Under the pieces are notes generated by a model. It was not told where the DNA came from, ran no database searches, and saw nothing but the letters and a program-made list of their open reading frames with translations. A stretch of 64,000 nt of DNA from Monoplex corrugatus (lineage: Eukaryota; Mollusca; Gastropoda; Littorinimorpha; Ranellidae): contig CM060312.1 in NCBI GenBank assembly GCA_030674185.1, forward strand, positions 35,505,862-35,569,861. Direction: 5' to 3'. Shown here in pieces: positions 20,263 through 32,206 of this stretch. The position numbers and the translations under genes are program-made. The first letter of the stretch is position 1. Each line of letters starts with the position of its first letter.

Positions 20263-20574
20263 AATTTTGATGTGGGCTGGTTGACTGCATAGATAGTGAT
20301 GTGGACAGATCTCATGTTTCGAGTTCAATCCCAGCCTCCAAAAGATAAAAAATGTCCATCATAATACTCCAATCAGTCTGGTGGTATCATTGTTTTATGT
20401 TGCTCCCCTTTCCATTTCAGAGACTTTGCCCGTGCACAGGGATTTGCACAGAATCAAGGTAAGAGGTTGCCAATTTGAGTTGAGCACATTTGGAATTGTC
20501 CGAATGCAATGAATCCCTTTTGAGGAAATTCTATATTTAGAAGGAAGATTGCAGCTTAATCATCTTGTTATTGT
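20263..20574. other. Gene-free stretch
   Basis: No open frame, RNA gene or repeat recognised. It might include the body of a SINE that starts at 20189, but no other copy was found in the window. Confidence 0.4.
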
Positions 20575-20690
20575 TGTTATTGTTGTTTAAAGCCCAGCTG
20601 ACTGTGTAGAGCCATATCAGGGCTATTTATATAAAACCGCTTCAAAACATACAAAACTTCAACAGGGAAAAAAAGGGAAACAAAAATAAG
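20575..20690 (+). repeat. Short interspersed repeat B, copy 2
   Basis: AAAGCCCAGCTGACTGTGTA followed by GAGCCATATCAGGGCTATTT and CCGCTTCAAAACATACAAAA. It matches the minus strand of 1700-1795 with small gaps. Confidence 0.7.
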
Positions 20691-20934
20691 TACACATATC
20701 AATGCATTTGCGCACATAATCTAAAAATGCCCCTGGTGTTGACCACTCCATCCAATTTACCGCAACACCTGAATACAAATTTAAGCATACTTAAGTACAC
20801 CAAAACATTCACAAAAATGGGCATTAACTACCTCAAATTGTTTCTGCATATCTCATCTTCTAGAGCCCAAAATGCACTTAACACATGTAGGGCCTACCCA
20901 AATATCAATCCTAAGAAAAAGTATGTAAGACTTT

Positions 20935-21115
20935 ATCGAACACATACAGGTGAATGGACCAGCAAGGCAGAAAATGACAGAAAGCAAAGGAACAAAGCAG
21001 AAACAAAGGGAGTGACAGAAAAGAGGAAATTTATAACACTGCATTTCCAGAAGGTGGAGACAGGCCTACTATTTATACTGAAAGAGCCCCCTGCATCTCC
21101 ACGGGGAAACTTAAA
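20935..21115 (+). repeat. Interspersed repeat E, copy 1
   Basis: Contains CAGGTGAATGGACCAGCAAG, GACAGAAAGCAAAGGAACAA, AGCAGAAACAAAGGGAGTGA and GACAGAAAAGAGGAAATTTA. The reverse complement of these words in order lies at 33776-33900 and 61845-62050. Three copies in two orientations show a dispersed family that I cannot name. The 137-codon frame over it is a chance frame. Confidence 0.8.
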
Positions 21116-23534
21116 CATCTTGGATTTTCCTTTTCTATAGATCCTTTTTTAATATGGGAGAAAGATGATTATATATGTACATTAGGAACCAACTTCTAAA
21201 TAATTTACAAAGACACACATGCACACAGAGAGACACACCACTTCAAACCATAAGGACTGAAAACAGGTCCACGTACACTACTTTAATTTCCCAAAGTGCT
21301 GACTGATCATTTCAACCAGCCTGAAGGTACACTTGATAACCAACAAATATACAATCATTTCATTAAACTTTCGAGAGGTCCCAGGTATTACAAAATCATG
21401 TCTAACTGCAGCCTGTGAAAAAAAAAAGGTACATCAAGATCACATATAATTCAAATCACCGTCACACGCTGTGAGGACATAAACTTCGAAATGGTAAAAA
21501 AACAAAAAATTCAATCCAAAACAAACTGCAAACCATTTTAGTCTATGAATTAATTTTCAAACAAGACTTAAAACCAACCAAGAAACACATGTACATATCA
21601 ATATTGAAACTTATGAGACAATTTCACTAACACATGTTGATTACCCAGTACTTCACTCTCTATCAGTGAAGGTACAGAGTCAAGCTATCAAAAACAAAAA
21701 CAAAACAGAGTGACTGCAAGTAAAGTATTAAGAAAGCATTTAAAAAAAAGACACTGGTACTGTGGTACCAGATGAACAAACAATAAGAAACACTGTGCAA
21801 TACACAAAGTAACAGATTTTGACCCTTACGTCTTCTATGGGAAGTGAAGTAGTAGAGATCTTATTCTTTTACTGTCAATCTTTTGAAGGATGCTCCTGCT
21901 TGTTTTCTTTGCTGTGTTGTCTTCCCCAGCCCTGAACAGGGTGACATAAGCATTCGCAGTTGTGTAAATCAGAGACCGCATACACAAAGTTTTGTAAACC
22001 AGGCTTGAATCTGTCTGTGCAGGTAAAAGGTTCTATGTTAAATAAAAGAAACAATTCAATAATCAATTAAAAAATACTTATTGAAAGTCTATAAACAGAT
22101 TGATTTTTCCCCTATTCACCATTCTGTCAAGACATTTCATGTATGCAAATTGCTAACAAGTCATTAAAAACCAAGGAAAAAGGCAGCTGTTTACAAAAGA
22201 ATACTTTTAAACTAATATTAATGGTAAAATGGTAGCAAAAATCTGCAACAAACCAAGAACAACACACAAAAAAAAGGAAGATGAAAAAAAGAAAATGCCC
22301 GCATAAAAGAAATAATGTCTGTTTTTACATGTAACTGGACCACAGATATGAATGCATATACATCAGTAACAAGACCATGTTTAATTGTGTTCTTAGCTGA
22401 TGATCTGCATAACTGTGCCGTATATATTAATTTCTCAAAGCCTTAAAAAGTAAAAGCATAAAGACTTTTAGTCTGAGTCTGTTAAATGTGTCATTACAGC
22501 ATGCAACTTTGCATTACAACACAAAAGCCATGTTACAGAAGATCCCAAACTACTAACTGCAAACGCATTAATCTCGAGGAAGCTGAGCATGTCTTTAAGC
22601 ACAATATTCATGTTCAACAAGAATGTCATTTTCGAACACCTCACGATACAAATAGCACATAATTCACAACACATATACTGTAACATTTCTGCATCATGCA
22701 TGTTCCACCTTTTTATTTATCACAAATGCTTGTTGATGACTCACTCACACACTGAGAATTATAAAAAAATGGCTCTCCTTGAATGAGGCACTTAAGCTAG
22801 ACTTAGTTTTATGACAGTACTTCAAGCTCAAGCTTGTGGACCTCTTTCTCCAGTGGTATTTTTCCAAATTTCAGCCGGATTGGGTTCTAAATAACCATAC
22901 ATCTGTAGAGCAGCTATAATATAAGTAGCTGCTGGTGCTCAAGAAAGGGGTTCATCACCTGTTTCTGTGAAATGGTGATGTTCATTTACACACTTCCTGA
23001 ACAAAATATCCACACTGTTTGTTATATCTAAATTATTTAAAATAAACCAACCATCCTTTACATCGGAGAAGGTGTTCACAATACTAGAGAGGACATTCAT
23101 GGTTTTAGTCCAGCTGAAGAAACTGGAATACACTGAGTTTGTTCTGTATTCAGATAACAATGGACTGGAATGGATTTTTTGTTCAAAACAGAATTTTCAC
23201 ACATGAAATGGTATGGTGCCCCCCTTCCTTTTCTCCCATTTTATTCTCTTCTTTTCTGTATGCATTATTTTCAAAAATCTATTTTGATCTCGATATGCAT
23301 GCAGAAATCACAAGACTTTCTGTGAAATTTTATCAAGGACGATCTTTTTGTTGTCATGTGTTCTTTTACTGGCTCTATGTCCATGCCCCATACAAAAGCT
23401 CATTGTTCATCATCTCATCAAAAAGACAATACTAAGTCATGGAATGGGTAGGGCCTACCATCCATAATATAGCTAAGATTGAGCAATATACACAAGGACC
23501 AGTTTTCTTTAAGGACAACTTAACTCTGCAAAAA
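21116..23534. other. Gene-free stretch
   Basis: AT-rich sequence with no exon that could be supported on either strand and no classified repeat. It could hold untranslated sequence, which cannot be seen from sequence alone. Confidence 0.4.
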
Positions 23535-23920
23535 ATCAGTCAATGTGGCACACTGGTTAGTGCAACATACTACTGATTGGAAGGCTGTTGGTTCGAATCC
23601 CCATCTGTGAAGAAAACAAACACTGTGGGATTTTTCAGCCCTGATTAGTATTTACCCAGTGTTGAGCGTGCTATGGGTTTGTTGGGAAAACTGGCATCAC
23701 ACAGTGAGTCTCATCCACTTTACTAGTTTACAAGCATGCCATTGAGACTGTTGCTAAAATTTCCAGACCACACTGCAGATGTCTGTTGGGCTTGGTTGAT
23801 GCCAGGATAATATTATGATAGTAAGCACATATTGCAACTCAGACTCGAAGTCTCAATTCAAGATGGAACTCCATAGCATCATAATCATCATCCCCATTAT
23901 CATGGTATCATCAATCATCA
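23535..23920 (+). mobile_element. SINE family 1, nearly full-length copy
   Basis: The tRNA-like head has a pol III A box (GTGGCACACTGGTTAGTGC, 23552-23570) and B box (GGTTCGAATCC, about 23589-23600). The body includes GTGCTATGGG, ACACAGTGAGTCTCATCCAC and TGATGCCAGGATAATATTAT, and the end is GATGGAACTCCATAGCATCA plus an ATC-rich tail. Related copies lie at 41640-41890, 43410-43690 and 46385-46605 (minus) and 54590-54850 (plus). Length is about 390 bp. Confidence 0.85.
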
Positions 23921-24497
23921 TGCCATCGTAAAAATTCTCACACATTTTGATCCTTCATGCTCTGATCTTGAGGTGACTTCAGTTTCAATTTCCTGTACTG
24001 TTTCCGTTCCTGAGATAAATTTGAAGTCGTTTCAATTTCCTATACTGTTTCTGTGGCTGAGGTAAATTTGAATTCATATCTTACGCATCAGTGGATCATG
24101 AGGGTTGTTGCTTGATGGACACCAGGGGATTCCTTACAAGGTGATCTCACTCTCCACAACGAGTGATTAGGTGTTAATAAGAGGTTTAATATGCAGCGTC
24201 CATAGCAGCATCAGAACAGACACTGTTAAACATCACTGAAATGATCCAGCAGCAGTGCACAGTTTCCACTGGCAGTTTGCTTTATAACTGCTTGATACTG
24301 CTGGCTCCCACAGACTTACTGGCACTGGGACACTGATTAAATGAACTTGGGGTTGGTGGTGAGTTGAGAAGTCAGAATGAGCGGCGCGAGATAAACATCA
24401 AGAGGTGGCACAGAAGTTGGAACAAGAAAAATACATAAACAAAACAAAACAACAAAATCCCCACAAGAAAATTCACTAAAATTGTATCACAGTATAA
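23921..24497. other. Gene-free stretch
   Basis: Contains a local duplication of TTCAATTTCCT(G/A)TACTGTTTC near 23978 and 24032. No gene recognised. Confidence 0.4.
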
Positions 24498-24509
24498 TTC
24501 ACACACACA

Positions 24510-24556
<47 letters not shown>
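24498..24556. repeat. (CA)n microsatellite
   Basis: CA repeats with one CACCACA interruption. Confidence 0.95.
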
Positions 24557-24559
<3 letters not shown>

Positions 24560-27494
24560 TCTGACACATACACAGGTTAAGAAAATCATTTCATGAAATA
24601 AAACCAAAACCACATCGATCCAGGAATGTATTGTAAGTGTTTATAAAAAATTTGGACGGAATGTACTCAACACAGTGTACATAAATACTGTACCACAACT
24701 GATATGTGCCATGTGCATAAAGAAAAAAACGTAAAATAACTTGGCATGTCAGAACATTTTTCACAGCAGAACATTTCTGCTTGCCGTGACAATGAATTTA
24801 TCCTCCCTTATATGCAGTTATAATCTTGAAATACAGGCTCTTGTCAACTTAAGATGAAATCCACATGAAAGCAACATGTAATCATCAAACACAGAATGAT
24901 GTCCAAATATACCAATGTAATAGTCCTTGATACTAACAATACCCCTTCCCATCACCCAGACCAAGTTTTGTACATGTGCGACTGGAAAAAAGCTCAACCG
25001 GCAACTTCAAATATGTGCAGTTTTGATTCCTTGTTGCTGTATTAGTCCAAGTATCTGACAGTAAACCATACATTACAATAAGATTTTGATAAATTAAAAA
25101 CACACAGGAGAACATTTTAAAGAAAGAACTTTTAAAAACTTTAAAAAAAAGAAAAATCCAACAACAATGGTCAAGCCACATTAATAATAACAATCATATC
25201 CCCTTTTTCTTTTTCTTTTTTTTTAATTGTACATCATCAAAAAATCCATAGTCCCGATATCATGGGTGCAATGACACCCATAGTCTTAAAAACAAATTTT
25301 TCCTAGCCCCCCTTTTTATATGTTGTGGGTGCCCAGTCATCTTACATACTGGAAGAAGGACTGTTTTGCAACTCCCTTTACTGTACAGTATAAGTGCACC
25401 AACTACCATATTTTTAAGGGTGGACCCAATGTTTTGTACAAAGTGGATGCTTAAGCACATATTTCAAAAGAGGGATTTTATCGTTCCATGCACTATGGGT
25501 GTACAGGCATAAATAATTTCAGGACATGGCTCTTCTGATCTATGCAATGTAGGAAAATGGGCACTAGCTCGCAATTCTGAAAGAACCTTCTCCGTTTACT
25601 GAAAAAGAAACTGTGGTACACAACAATGATAATATTTACTTTTGTCAGTCATTTCATAAGCAAATATGCCATTATGGGGGAAATAACTCCAATGTCTATA
25701 TTGATTTGCGTCTTGAATACTATGGGGGCCACAAGGGAATAATAAAAATAAAGAAGAGACAGAGAGAGGGGTGGGGGTGGGATTGGTTTTATTATATGTA
25801 GATTTCTGGTTTTGTCCTTTCTGGGGGTTAATTTTTTGTCTCTATTCCTTACAATAGTCATTGAGTTTGTCTAATCAATATAAATAATATTGATAGCAAT
25901 CATAACTACTGGTTGAAAAAAACAACAACCAGCATAACAGACGAGGATCTTTATGTTCCCACCTCCACTTATGTGTGGTGAACCTTTTCCTTTTAAGTAA
26001 TTTGGTAAATCATTAACAAATGTATGGAATGATAATGGGCTTACTAAATGTCTTTTTATGTGCCTGTGCTCCTTTTTGTACTGTTCAGTATCATGGTGGA
26101 AAGACAATCTAAAGTTCTTGTAAGTAATGCAGTGTTTTCCTTACATAAACAGTACATCCGATTCCAATTTCTGGATAATTTCAACAAAAGAGCTTCACAC
26201 CTTATGAAAATTGTTCTGAAATCAACTGAGAAGCCATAGAGGCTGCCTTTTCTTTCCTCCTTTAAAAATTGTATAGGGTAAGGAATTGCTATATAAAATA
26301 AATGGCTCTTCACTGGGATTCTTCTCACCCAGATCTGTGTATAAGTACTATAACATGTTTGGTGTCTTCCAAGGCTTTCATTAGGCTAAGTGGATGACCG
26401 TGTGGCTGGCCCTATCTTGACTGGGTGTTGGTGATCTTTTTATTATACAGAGTATATCAGAATCAGTTACTAATCTGCATTCCCAAATTTTTCAGAATCT
26501 GTTACTAATCTGCATTCCCAAATTTTTCATTAATCTTTTTTTGGATAAACAAATACTTCTTATTCAATGTTGTGAGAGAAAAAAAAAAGGTTAACAGGTT
26601 GTTCAACAAGAACTTAGCAAAAACAGTGCAATGCTAAAAAATCATTATTTGGCAAATTGGACAAAATACCAAACCAACCAACCAACCAACAAACAAACAA
26701 AAAAAGAAAACAATCAAACAAACAAAAAAGAGTTTCATAAAAAGCAAAACATTTTTACATAGATGCACAACCACCCTCTTGAAAGCTGGGTGCAGATACA
26801 TTCATCATTTCATGACATACTAAAGAGGACTGTCTACCTGGATTTTTGGCTCTTTATGAGCACGAGTGTAAAAGCACTCATAATGTAGGCCTACAAAATG
26901 CATGGGTTGAAGTTGTTTTTTTTGAGGAAGACATGCAATTTCACACATGATGCACTACATGGTTCAAGTTTTCCCTTCTTTGAAAGTATCAGTGCAGTTT
27001 CACTCATGAAGTAGGCCTACTGTCTAAAACAATAACATTTATTGTTTATAATAATTATATTTACTGCCTAAACAAAATTTTGCACACAAATACTTCGATA
27101 TCTCAATGACAATTACAAAGTCATGAATATTCATCAATGTACACCCAAAAGGCCAGGATAAAGTCACAAAAAACAAAAAACAATGAAAAAAAAAATGAAA
27201 AAAAAACAACCATGGGTATAACTGCACTCACGATGTATGGCAGATGTTAGTATGCTTTTATGCATTAAAGTAATTTTCACAAAAACTCAACCAATCAGAA
27301 TTAGAGTATTGCAGACCCAAGTTTTCTAATATCATCAAGCAGCTTTGCTACATGAAATTTCTATTCTTTTTTTTCATTTTTTTTCAGCATATGATATTTC
27401 AATGAAAAGAATGTTTTTAACCCTAATCATCCAGACAATACTGGACTACATTATCCACCTGACTATGGACTAGACTGAACATTATGTCTAGATT
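24557..27494. other. Gene-free stretch
   Basis: No supported exon or RNA gene. It holds a 36 bp tandem duplication at 26459-26530 (CAGTTACTAATCTGCATTCC or CTGTTACTAATCTGCATTCC) and CCAA/CAAA low-complexity tracts near 26668-26730. Confidence 0.4.
26459..26530. repeat. 36 bp tandem duplication
   Basis: Two almost identical units, each containing TTACTAATCTGCATTCCCAA and ending ATTTTTCA. Confidence 0.92.
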
Positions 27495-27509
27495 TGGTCA
27501 AAATCTGTC

Positions 27510-28472
27510 TTTACTTTTTACTTTTACTTTTTCCTTCCGCTTGTACGGTGGGCTTCGCGGGGAGATACAGTCGTCTGTCAGCAGCAAGGCGGGTGGCCTG
27601 GAGAAGGGACATCTCGTGAGCTCTGAGGATGTCTGCCACGGAGTCGCTCCATCGTCGTCTTGGTCTTCCTTTGGCTCTCCAGCCAGAGTATCTGGTGTAT
27701 GCCCGAAGAGCTGGTTGGTTTAGGGGCATACGTGTGAGGTGTCCGAACTACTTGATTCTCATATGTTCGATGTGTTGTAGGATTGGTGTTGCTCCTACCA
27801 TGTCTCGTATCACCTCATTTCTGATCTTGTCCCGCCTTGTCTTGTTTACTGCTTTCCTCAGGCATTTCATTTCACAGGTGACCAGTTTTCTCTCGGGGAC
27901 TTTAGTTAGGGACCATGTCTGGCACTGGTATGTCAGCGTTGGTAGAAAAATGGCGTTGATGAGTTTCACCTTAGTGCTGGTGGGAATGCTGGGGTGTTTC
28001 AGGAGAGGGGCAAGTTGGTAGCTGACTGCGTTGGCTTTCTGGCATCTGGTCTCGATTTCTCTGTCTAGTTTGCCATTTTCAGTGAAGATGCTGCCCAGGT
28101 ATTTAAATTCACTGGCTTGCTTCAACTGGGTTCCGTTGATGTTGATATCCAGTTTGTTTGGTCTCTTACTGACAGTCATGACCTCGGTCTTGCTGACGCT
28201 GATCTTCATGCCGTATGTCTCGCAGCTTTCACTGAGCTGGTCTGTGTGCTCCTGTAGCTGTATCTTGTCATTGTTCACCATTGCCTGGTCGTCCGCAAAC
28301 ATGAGTTCATTGAGTGCCTCAGGGTCTGGGTTTGCCTCCTTCGTAATCTGATCCATATAGATCATGAAGAGAAGAGGGGAGAGATTACAGCCCTGCCTTA
28401 CTCCCGATGTCACTGGGAACCAGTCAGATGTTCCACTGGCGGTGCGGACTGCACTCCTGCTGTTGGCATAGA
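27510..28472 (-). mobile_element. 5'-truncated LINE (family C) with 15 bp target duplication
   Basis: The insertion is bounded by identical 15 bp copies of TGGTCAAAATCTGTC at 27495-27509 and 28473-28487, a target-site duplication. On the minus strand the 3' end runs into an (AAAGT)n-type tail at about 27510-27535. Only the C-terminal half of the reverse transcriptase is present, as expected from 5' truncation during reverse transcription. Confidence 0.95.
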
Positions 28473-28479
28473 TGGTCAA
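27511..28479 (-). pseudogene. LINE family C reverse transcriptase, C-terminal half
   Basis: The frame begins inside the RT palm with VTSGVRQGCNLSPLLFMIYM, then the catalytic FADDQAMV (near 28300), SKTEVMTVSKRP, ASEFKYLGSIF and the C-terminal LPTLTYQCQTWSLTK. A single TAG near 27748 interrupts HMRIK and FGHLTRMPLNQP; both sides are in one frame, so it is a nonsense change at a position normally Trp in such elements. The end is a Lys/Ser-rich tail. It is non-functional through truncation plus this stop. Confidence 0.92.
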
Positions 28480-28487
28480 AATCTGTC

Positions 28488-28983
28488 AATAACAAAAATC
28501 CTTGCAGACATAAGTTTGCGTAGTTGTGACCTTGACCTTCTACCAATATCAATAAAACTTACTTCTTCTTTACTGCATCAAGTATTTGGTCTGAATTCAG
28601 ATGTAAGCTATCTCAAACAACCAATATCCATCTTCAATTCACGTTTTCACATTCTGGACCTCTCTGGCCAAAAACATCAGACAAGCATGGCCAATACTTG
28701 AGCATTTGTGAATACTGCACATTGCTAATATGGTAAAAATCCATCCACAAGAGATGACAAGTATGAGAGAAATCTTTGCAGACACATTTTGTACACAGAG
28801 GACACACAATTTTTCATTACATACTTATCGTTGTTTAATGCCCTGCTGACTGCATAAACACACATACATTGTATGAAAATATGGTGGGGAGGGGAGGATA
28901 AATGAGGTGAGAAATGGCAAGACTCTATCTTAACCAACAGCACAGCTTGTGGACTTAAAAAGACCCAGTTTCCTCTCCGAAAA

Positions 28984-28986
<3 letters not shown>
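28488..28986. other. Gene-free stretch
   Basis: No exon recognised. A short GTTTAATGCCCTGCTGACTG segment near 28834 faintly resembles repeat B. Confidence 0.4.
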
Positions 28987-29024
<38 letters not shown>

Positions 29025-29053
29025 GTGTGTGTGTGTGTGTGTGGTGTGTGTGA
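28987..29053. repeat. (GT)n microsatellite
   Basis: TG repeats with two interruptions. Confidence 0.95.
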
Positions 29054-29349
29054 GTGTGATTGTTGGGGTCATATGCTTGACAGAAGCACTGAGTCATAAT
29101 ACGGTACATTTTCTTTCAAATTATACCCATGACTGACATATGGGATATACAGCACAAAAGGAAATGTAAGCAACCGTATGGTAAACCCTAAATTATACAG
29201 CATTACCTTCATATACTGCACTTTTACATGACAGCACTATTTTTAATGTTACCAGTATCAAAAATAAATCTTTTCATGTCAGAAAAAATTATACACAAAA
29301 TGATGAATATCACATTCAGATTCATAACCTTAACTCCTTATTAAGGAGG

Positions 29350-29396
29350 AAAAAGAGAGAGAGAGAGAGAGAAAGGAGAGAGAGAGAGAGAGAGAG

Positions 29397-29456
<60 letters not shown>
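29350..29456. repeat. (GA)n microsatellite
   Basis: GA and GAAA repeats over about 107 bp, probably just downstream of the ARL6 3' end. Confidence 0.95.
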
Positions 29457-29457
<1 letters not shown>

Positions 29458-29518
29458 AATAATAAGTATTTTCATTCCTGACATTCATTTGAACTGTTAA
29501 AATCAAAGACAGGCAGGT

Positions 29519-29524
29519 TTTATT
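29519..29524 (-). terminator. Candidate polyadenylation signal of ARL6
   Basis: TTTATT on the plus strand gives AATAAA on the minus strand, about 177 nt beyond the ARL6 stop codon. It is the nearest canonical hexamer downstream. Use of the site is inferred. Confidence 0.45.
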
Positions 29525-29700
29525 GAAACTTCTGAAATTCACCACATCTTTCTCCAAACGTCATATGGATACTTTCATAAAATTTGACCGTTTCTGAATC
29601 TGGGCCATATTATCAACCTTTGACTGTTACAAACAGGAGGCATCTTTCACAAACATATATTTCAAGTCAAGGGGTAAGTTTTGGAAGTCACACAGAAGAG

Positions 29701-30276
29701 TTACTTTTTCTTGCTGCTTTCTAATAGATCTTTGATTTGGTCTGTCAGCCAGTCAACTCCCTCACTCAGGCCTTCACCGTTGACGGCATTGCTGGCACAG
29801 ATGTGCCATGGCTTGTCCCGAATATGTTCCAGACCCATCAAAGTGGAGCAATTGACGCTTGACATCGAGTCTCTCAGGTCCATCTTGTTGGCAAAAAACA
29901 GCACAGGGATACGTCTGTTCTTCAGATCTGAATGCTGTAGCAAAAGACTCAGTTCATCCTTTGCCACCACCATGCGGAGCTTGTCACTACTGTCAATAAC
30001 AAAGATTATTCCATGACACTCTCGGTAGTAATGTTCCCACAGATTTCGATAACGACCCTGGCCTGACATATCAAACGCTGTGAATGCCAGAGCTTTGGAT
30101 GTGAACCGTTCAACATTGAAGCCCACCGTAGGAACAATGTCATGATTCTTGGAATCATTTGGCTTAAAATGATTGATGATGGTAGTTTTACCTGAATTGT
30201 CCAAACCGACAACCAGGACACTGACTTCTTTCTTTTTCATTCCAAGCCATGTTGCTAGAGTATCGAAGAAACCCAT
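29701..30276 (-). CDS. ARL6: ADP-ribosylation factor-like protein 6 (BBS3)
   Basis: A small Arf-family GTPase that, in its GTP form, recruits the BBSome coat to membranes for ciliary cargo traffic (known for the family). The 191-codon frame is intact, against 186 residues in human. The P-loop GLDNSGKT is at residues 24-31, the switch I threonine region PTVGF at 49-53, switch [18 protein letters not shown] at 69-84 with the Gln at 73, NKMD at 130-133 and ICAS at 159-162. [30 protein letters not shown] and PWHICAS are ARL6 signatures that separate it from other Arfs. The ATG has a good context (ACC before, G after). The gene has no intron, whereas vertebrate ARL6 has several; it could be an intron-lost gene or a retrocopy. 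Gly2 is present as in Arfs. Confidence 0.95.
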   Translation of the reverse strand: MGFFDTLATWLGMKKKEVSVLVVGLDNSGKTTIINHFKPNDSKNHDIVPTVGFNVERFTSKALAFTAFDMSGQGRYRNLWEHYYRECHGIIFVIDSSDKLRMVVAKDELSLLLQHSDLKNRRIPVLFFANKMDLRDSMSSVNCSTLMGLEHIRDKPWHICASNAVNGEGLSEGVDWLTDQIKDLLESSKKK

Positions 30277-31800
30277 GGTATCGTGTTATAGGCCTAATCA
30301 AAATTACGAGTCAATTCAATTGTCTTTGGATGAACAAATCAATTCTACAATCTTGAATACCGGTTCACTGTCGCTGTGTTGTCGGCCAGACAAATTTTGA
30401 CACAAAGTTTACAACTAAACGTATTTTCAGTCCATTAAGAACAAATAAATAAAAATGTCAACAGCAAAAATGTATAAGCCTGATGTATAGTTCCGGACTG
30501 GCACACAACATAACTGGAACTGTGAGAATAATAACTAGGCGTCTATGTCAACAGCAGGCCGTGTTTTCATTCGTGACGGACAAGGAATTTCCCCACAATG
30601 CAACCGCCTACTAAAGACATGCGCAAAAGGAGATCTCATAATCCAAATCGAAGGGACATCACTCGTTGATAATAATAGTCGCCATCTTCTTCAGGGTTTA
30701 CCAGAGCGGGTTTGTGCTTTGACGCAGATACATGTATGTTTTGACGTGAAACTACTAATTTATGTGTGCTGCGGATCATTGCTGCTGCGAGTAATTTTTT
30801 TGCTGGTATACCTATTACCTAACATACATTTAGTGTGCAGATAATGCTTTTCCGTGAGGCATAAGTACTGCTATCACTGCAAGGGAAATTAAAATACCGC
30901 CATCACGGCCATGTGACAAATCTTGAGAGCACATTTAACTGAACTACATCATCTTCCTGGAAACTAATGAACGCAATTTTCATGTCGATTATTCTGTCAC
31001 ACCTGGATGAAATCAGACAAACTGTAAATGAACGAAACAACAGCAACAGTTACAACATGCACATGGGTAATAACAAAGACAAATTTATGCAAAATTTGCA
31101 AACCCGTTTTCACCTCGCAAATCTTTCCTACGATTATCGTAACGATATGGCCTTTCGCATTCATGACTAAGTCAGACCTAACATTAGTTTAAATTAAGGT
31201 AACCTCAAAGACCGTGGCATTATGATTATCTTAGACTTAATAGCGTAGGCCGGAGCCTAACCTTCACAACATGTGCAAAACTGCAAGGACTCCTGATGTG
31301 ATTCTTGTAAGTTGATGAACCCCTGTCCTTGTTCATCCTGAGTAAAGCCCCAAGATAGGCGCATAAAATCCTGAAGGCCTGTATATCCAACTATGCAGAA
31401 TAAATAAAATCGACCCATTTCTTTCTGCTGATGCCACAAGCAGCTCTTTGTGTTCCTTTAATTCTGTGTAAATGAGACTACTATTGAAACTCCAGCCAGT
31501 GCAGAACAGTGCAAGTCAACTTGTCTTATGGGAGAGCAGATGGTGCCGTGCAGCAGTACTCTTGCAGAAACTACATTGGGTTCCACTTCCAGTGAAAAAA
31601 CGGTGAAAGTATGAATTGAGTATAAAATTGCCACACTCTGCTTTCATTGTCTAAATTTGAATACTGTTCATGGCAACAAATACAAACCTTAATCTAATTC
31701 TAAGTTTGCCAAATCCACTGTTTTAGCCCAACAACATGAAACTCAGTCATGGCTACTGTCATTAAGACAAAGCAGTTGTCTGCTTATAAAAAAACAAACA

Positions 31801-31802
<2 letters not shown>
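30277..31802. other. ARL6 upstream region, no other gene seen
   Basis: The minus-strand side just beyond 30276 should contain the ARL6 leader and promoter; no TATA box or other clear element could be defended. Plus-strand frames at 30545-30844 and 30967-31170 show no known motif. The rest is AT-rich. Confidence 0.4.
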
Positions 31803-31870
<68 letters not shown>

Positions 31871-31890
31871 ACACACACTCACACACACAC
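31803..31890. repeat. (CA)n microsatellite
   Basis: CA repeats over about 88 bp with a few CACT interruptions. Confidence 0.95.
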
Positions 31891-31977
31891 ATACTTGTAT
31901 GTAAAACCATCAAACAAACAAAACCCACAAAATGTCTTTTCCAGCAAATATATGCATGGATTGATCCATTTTGCTTT

Positions 31978-32206
31978 TAATAATATAATAATAATTACAA
32001 TATTTATATAGCGCAAAATCTTGATTAAAATCAAATCTAAGCGCTGAAACACACACACGCATGCACGCACACGCACGCACGCACGCACGCACGCACGCAT
32101 GCACGCACACACACGCACGCACCCCCCCCCCACCACACACACACGGCTATAAATGGGGAGAAAGAATAAAAACAATGGAAAATTATAGAGAGCATATTAT
32201 TTTCTG
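31978..32206 (-). mobile_element. 3' end of CR1-like LINE (family E), second copy
   Basis: This is the reverse complement of the 3' UTR of the LINE at 49890-51153: the same TATAATTTTCCATTG and ATTCTTTCTCCCCATTTATAG words, then a GT/GCGT microsatellite, then TTTCAGCGCTTAGATTTGAT and AATATTGTAATTATTATTAT. The copy keeps only about 230 bp of the 3' end, a severe 5' truncation. The CA/CG-rich repeat at 32050-32150 is therefore part of the element. Confidence 0.88.

Noticed and set aside
30545..30844. A second gene divergent from ARL6
   Set aside because: The 99-codon frame shows no family motif and no splice or conservation evidence; half of it is hydrophobic by chance composition.
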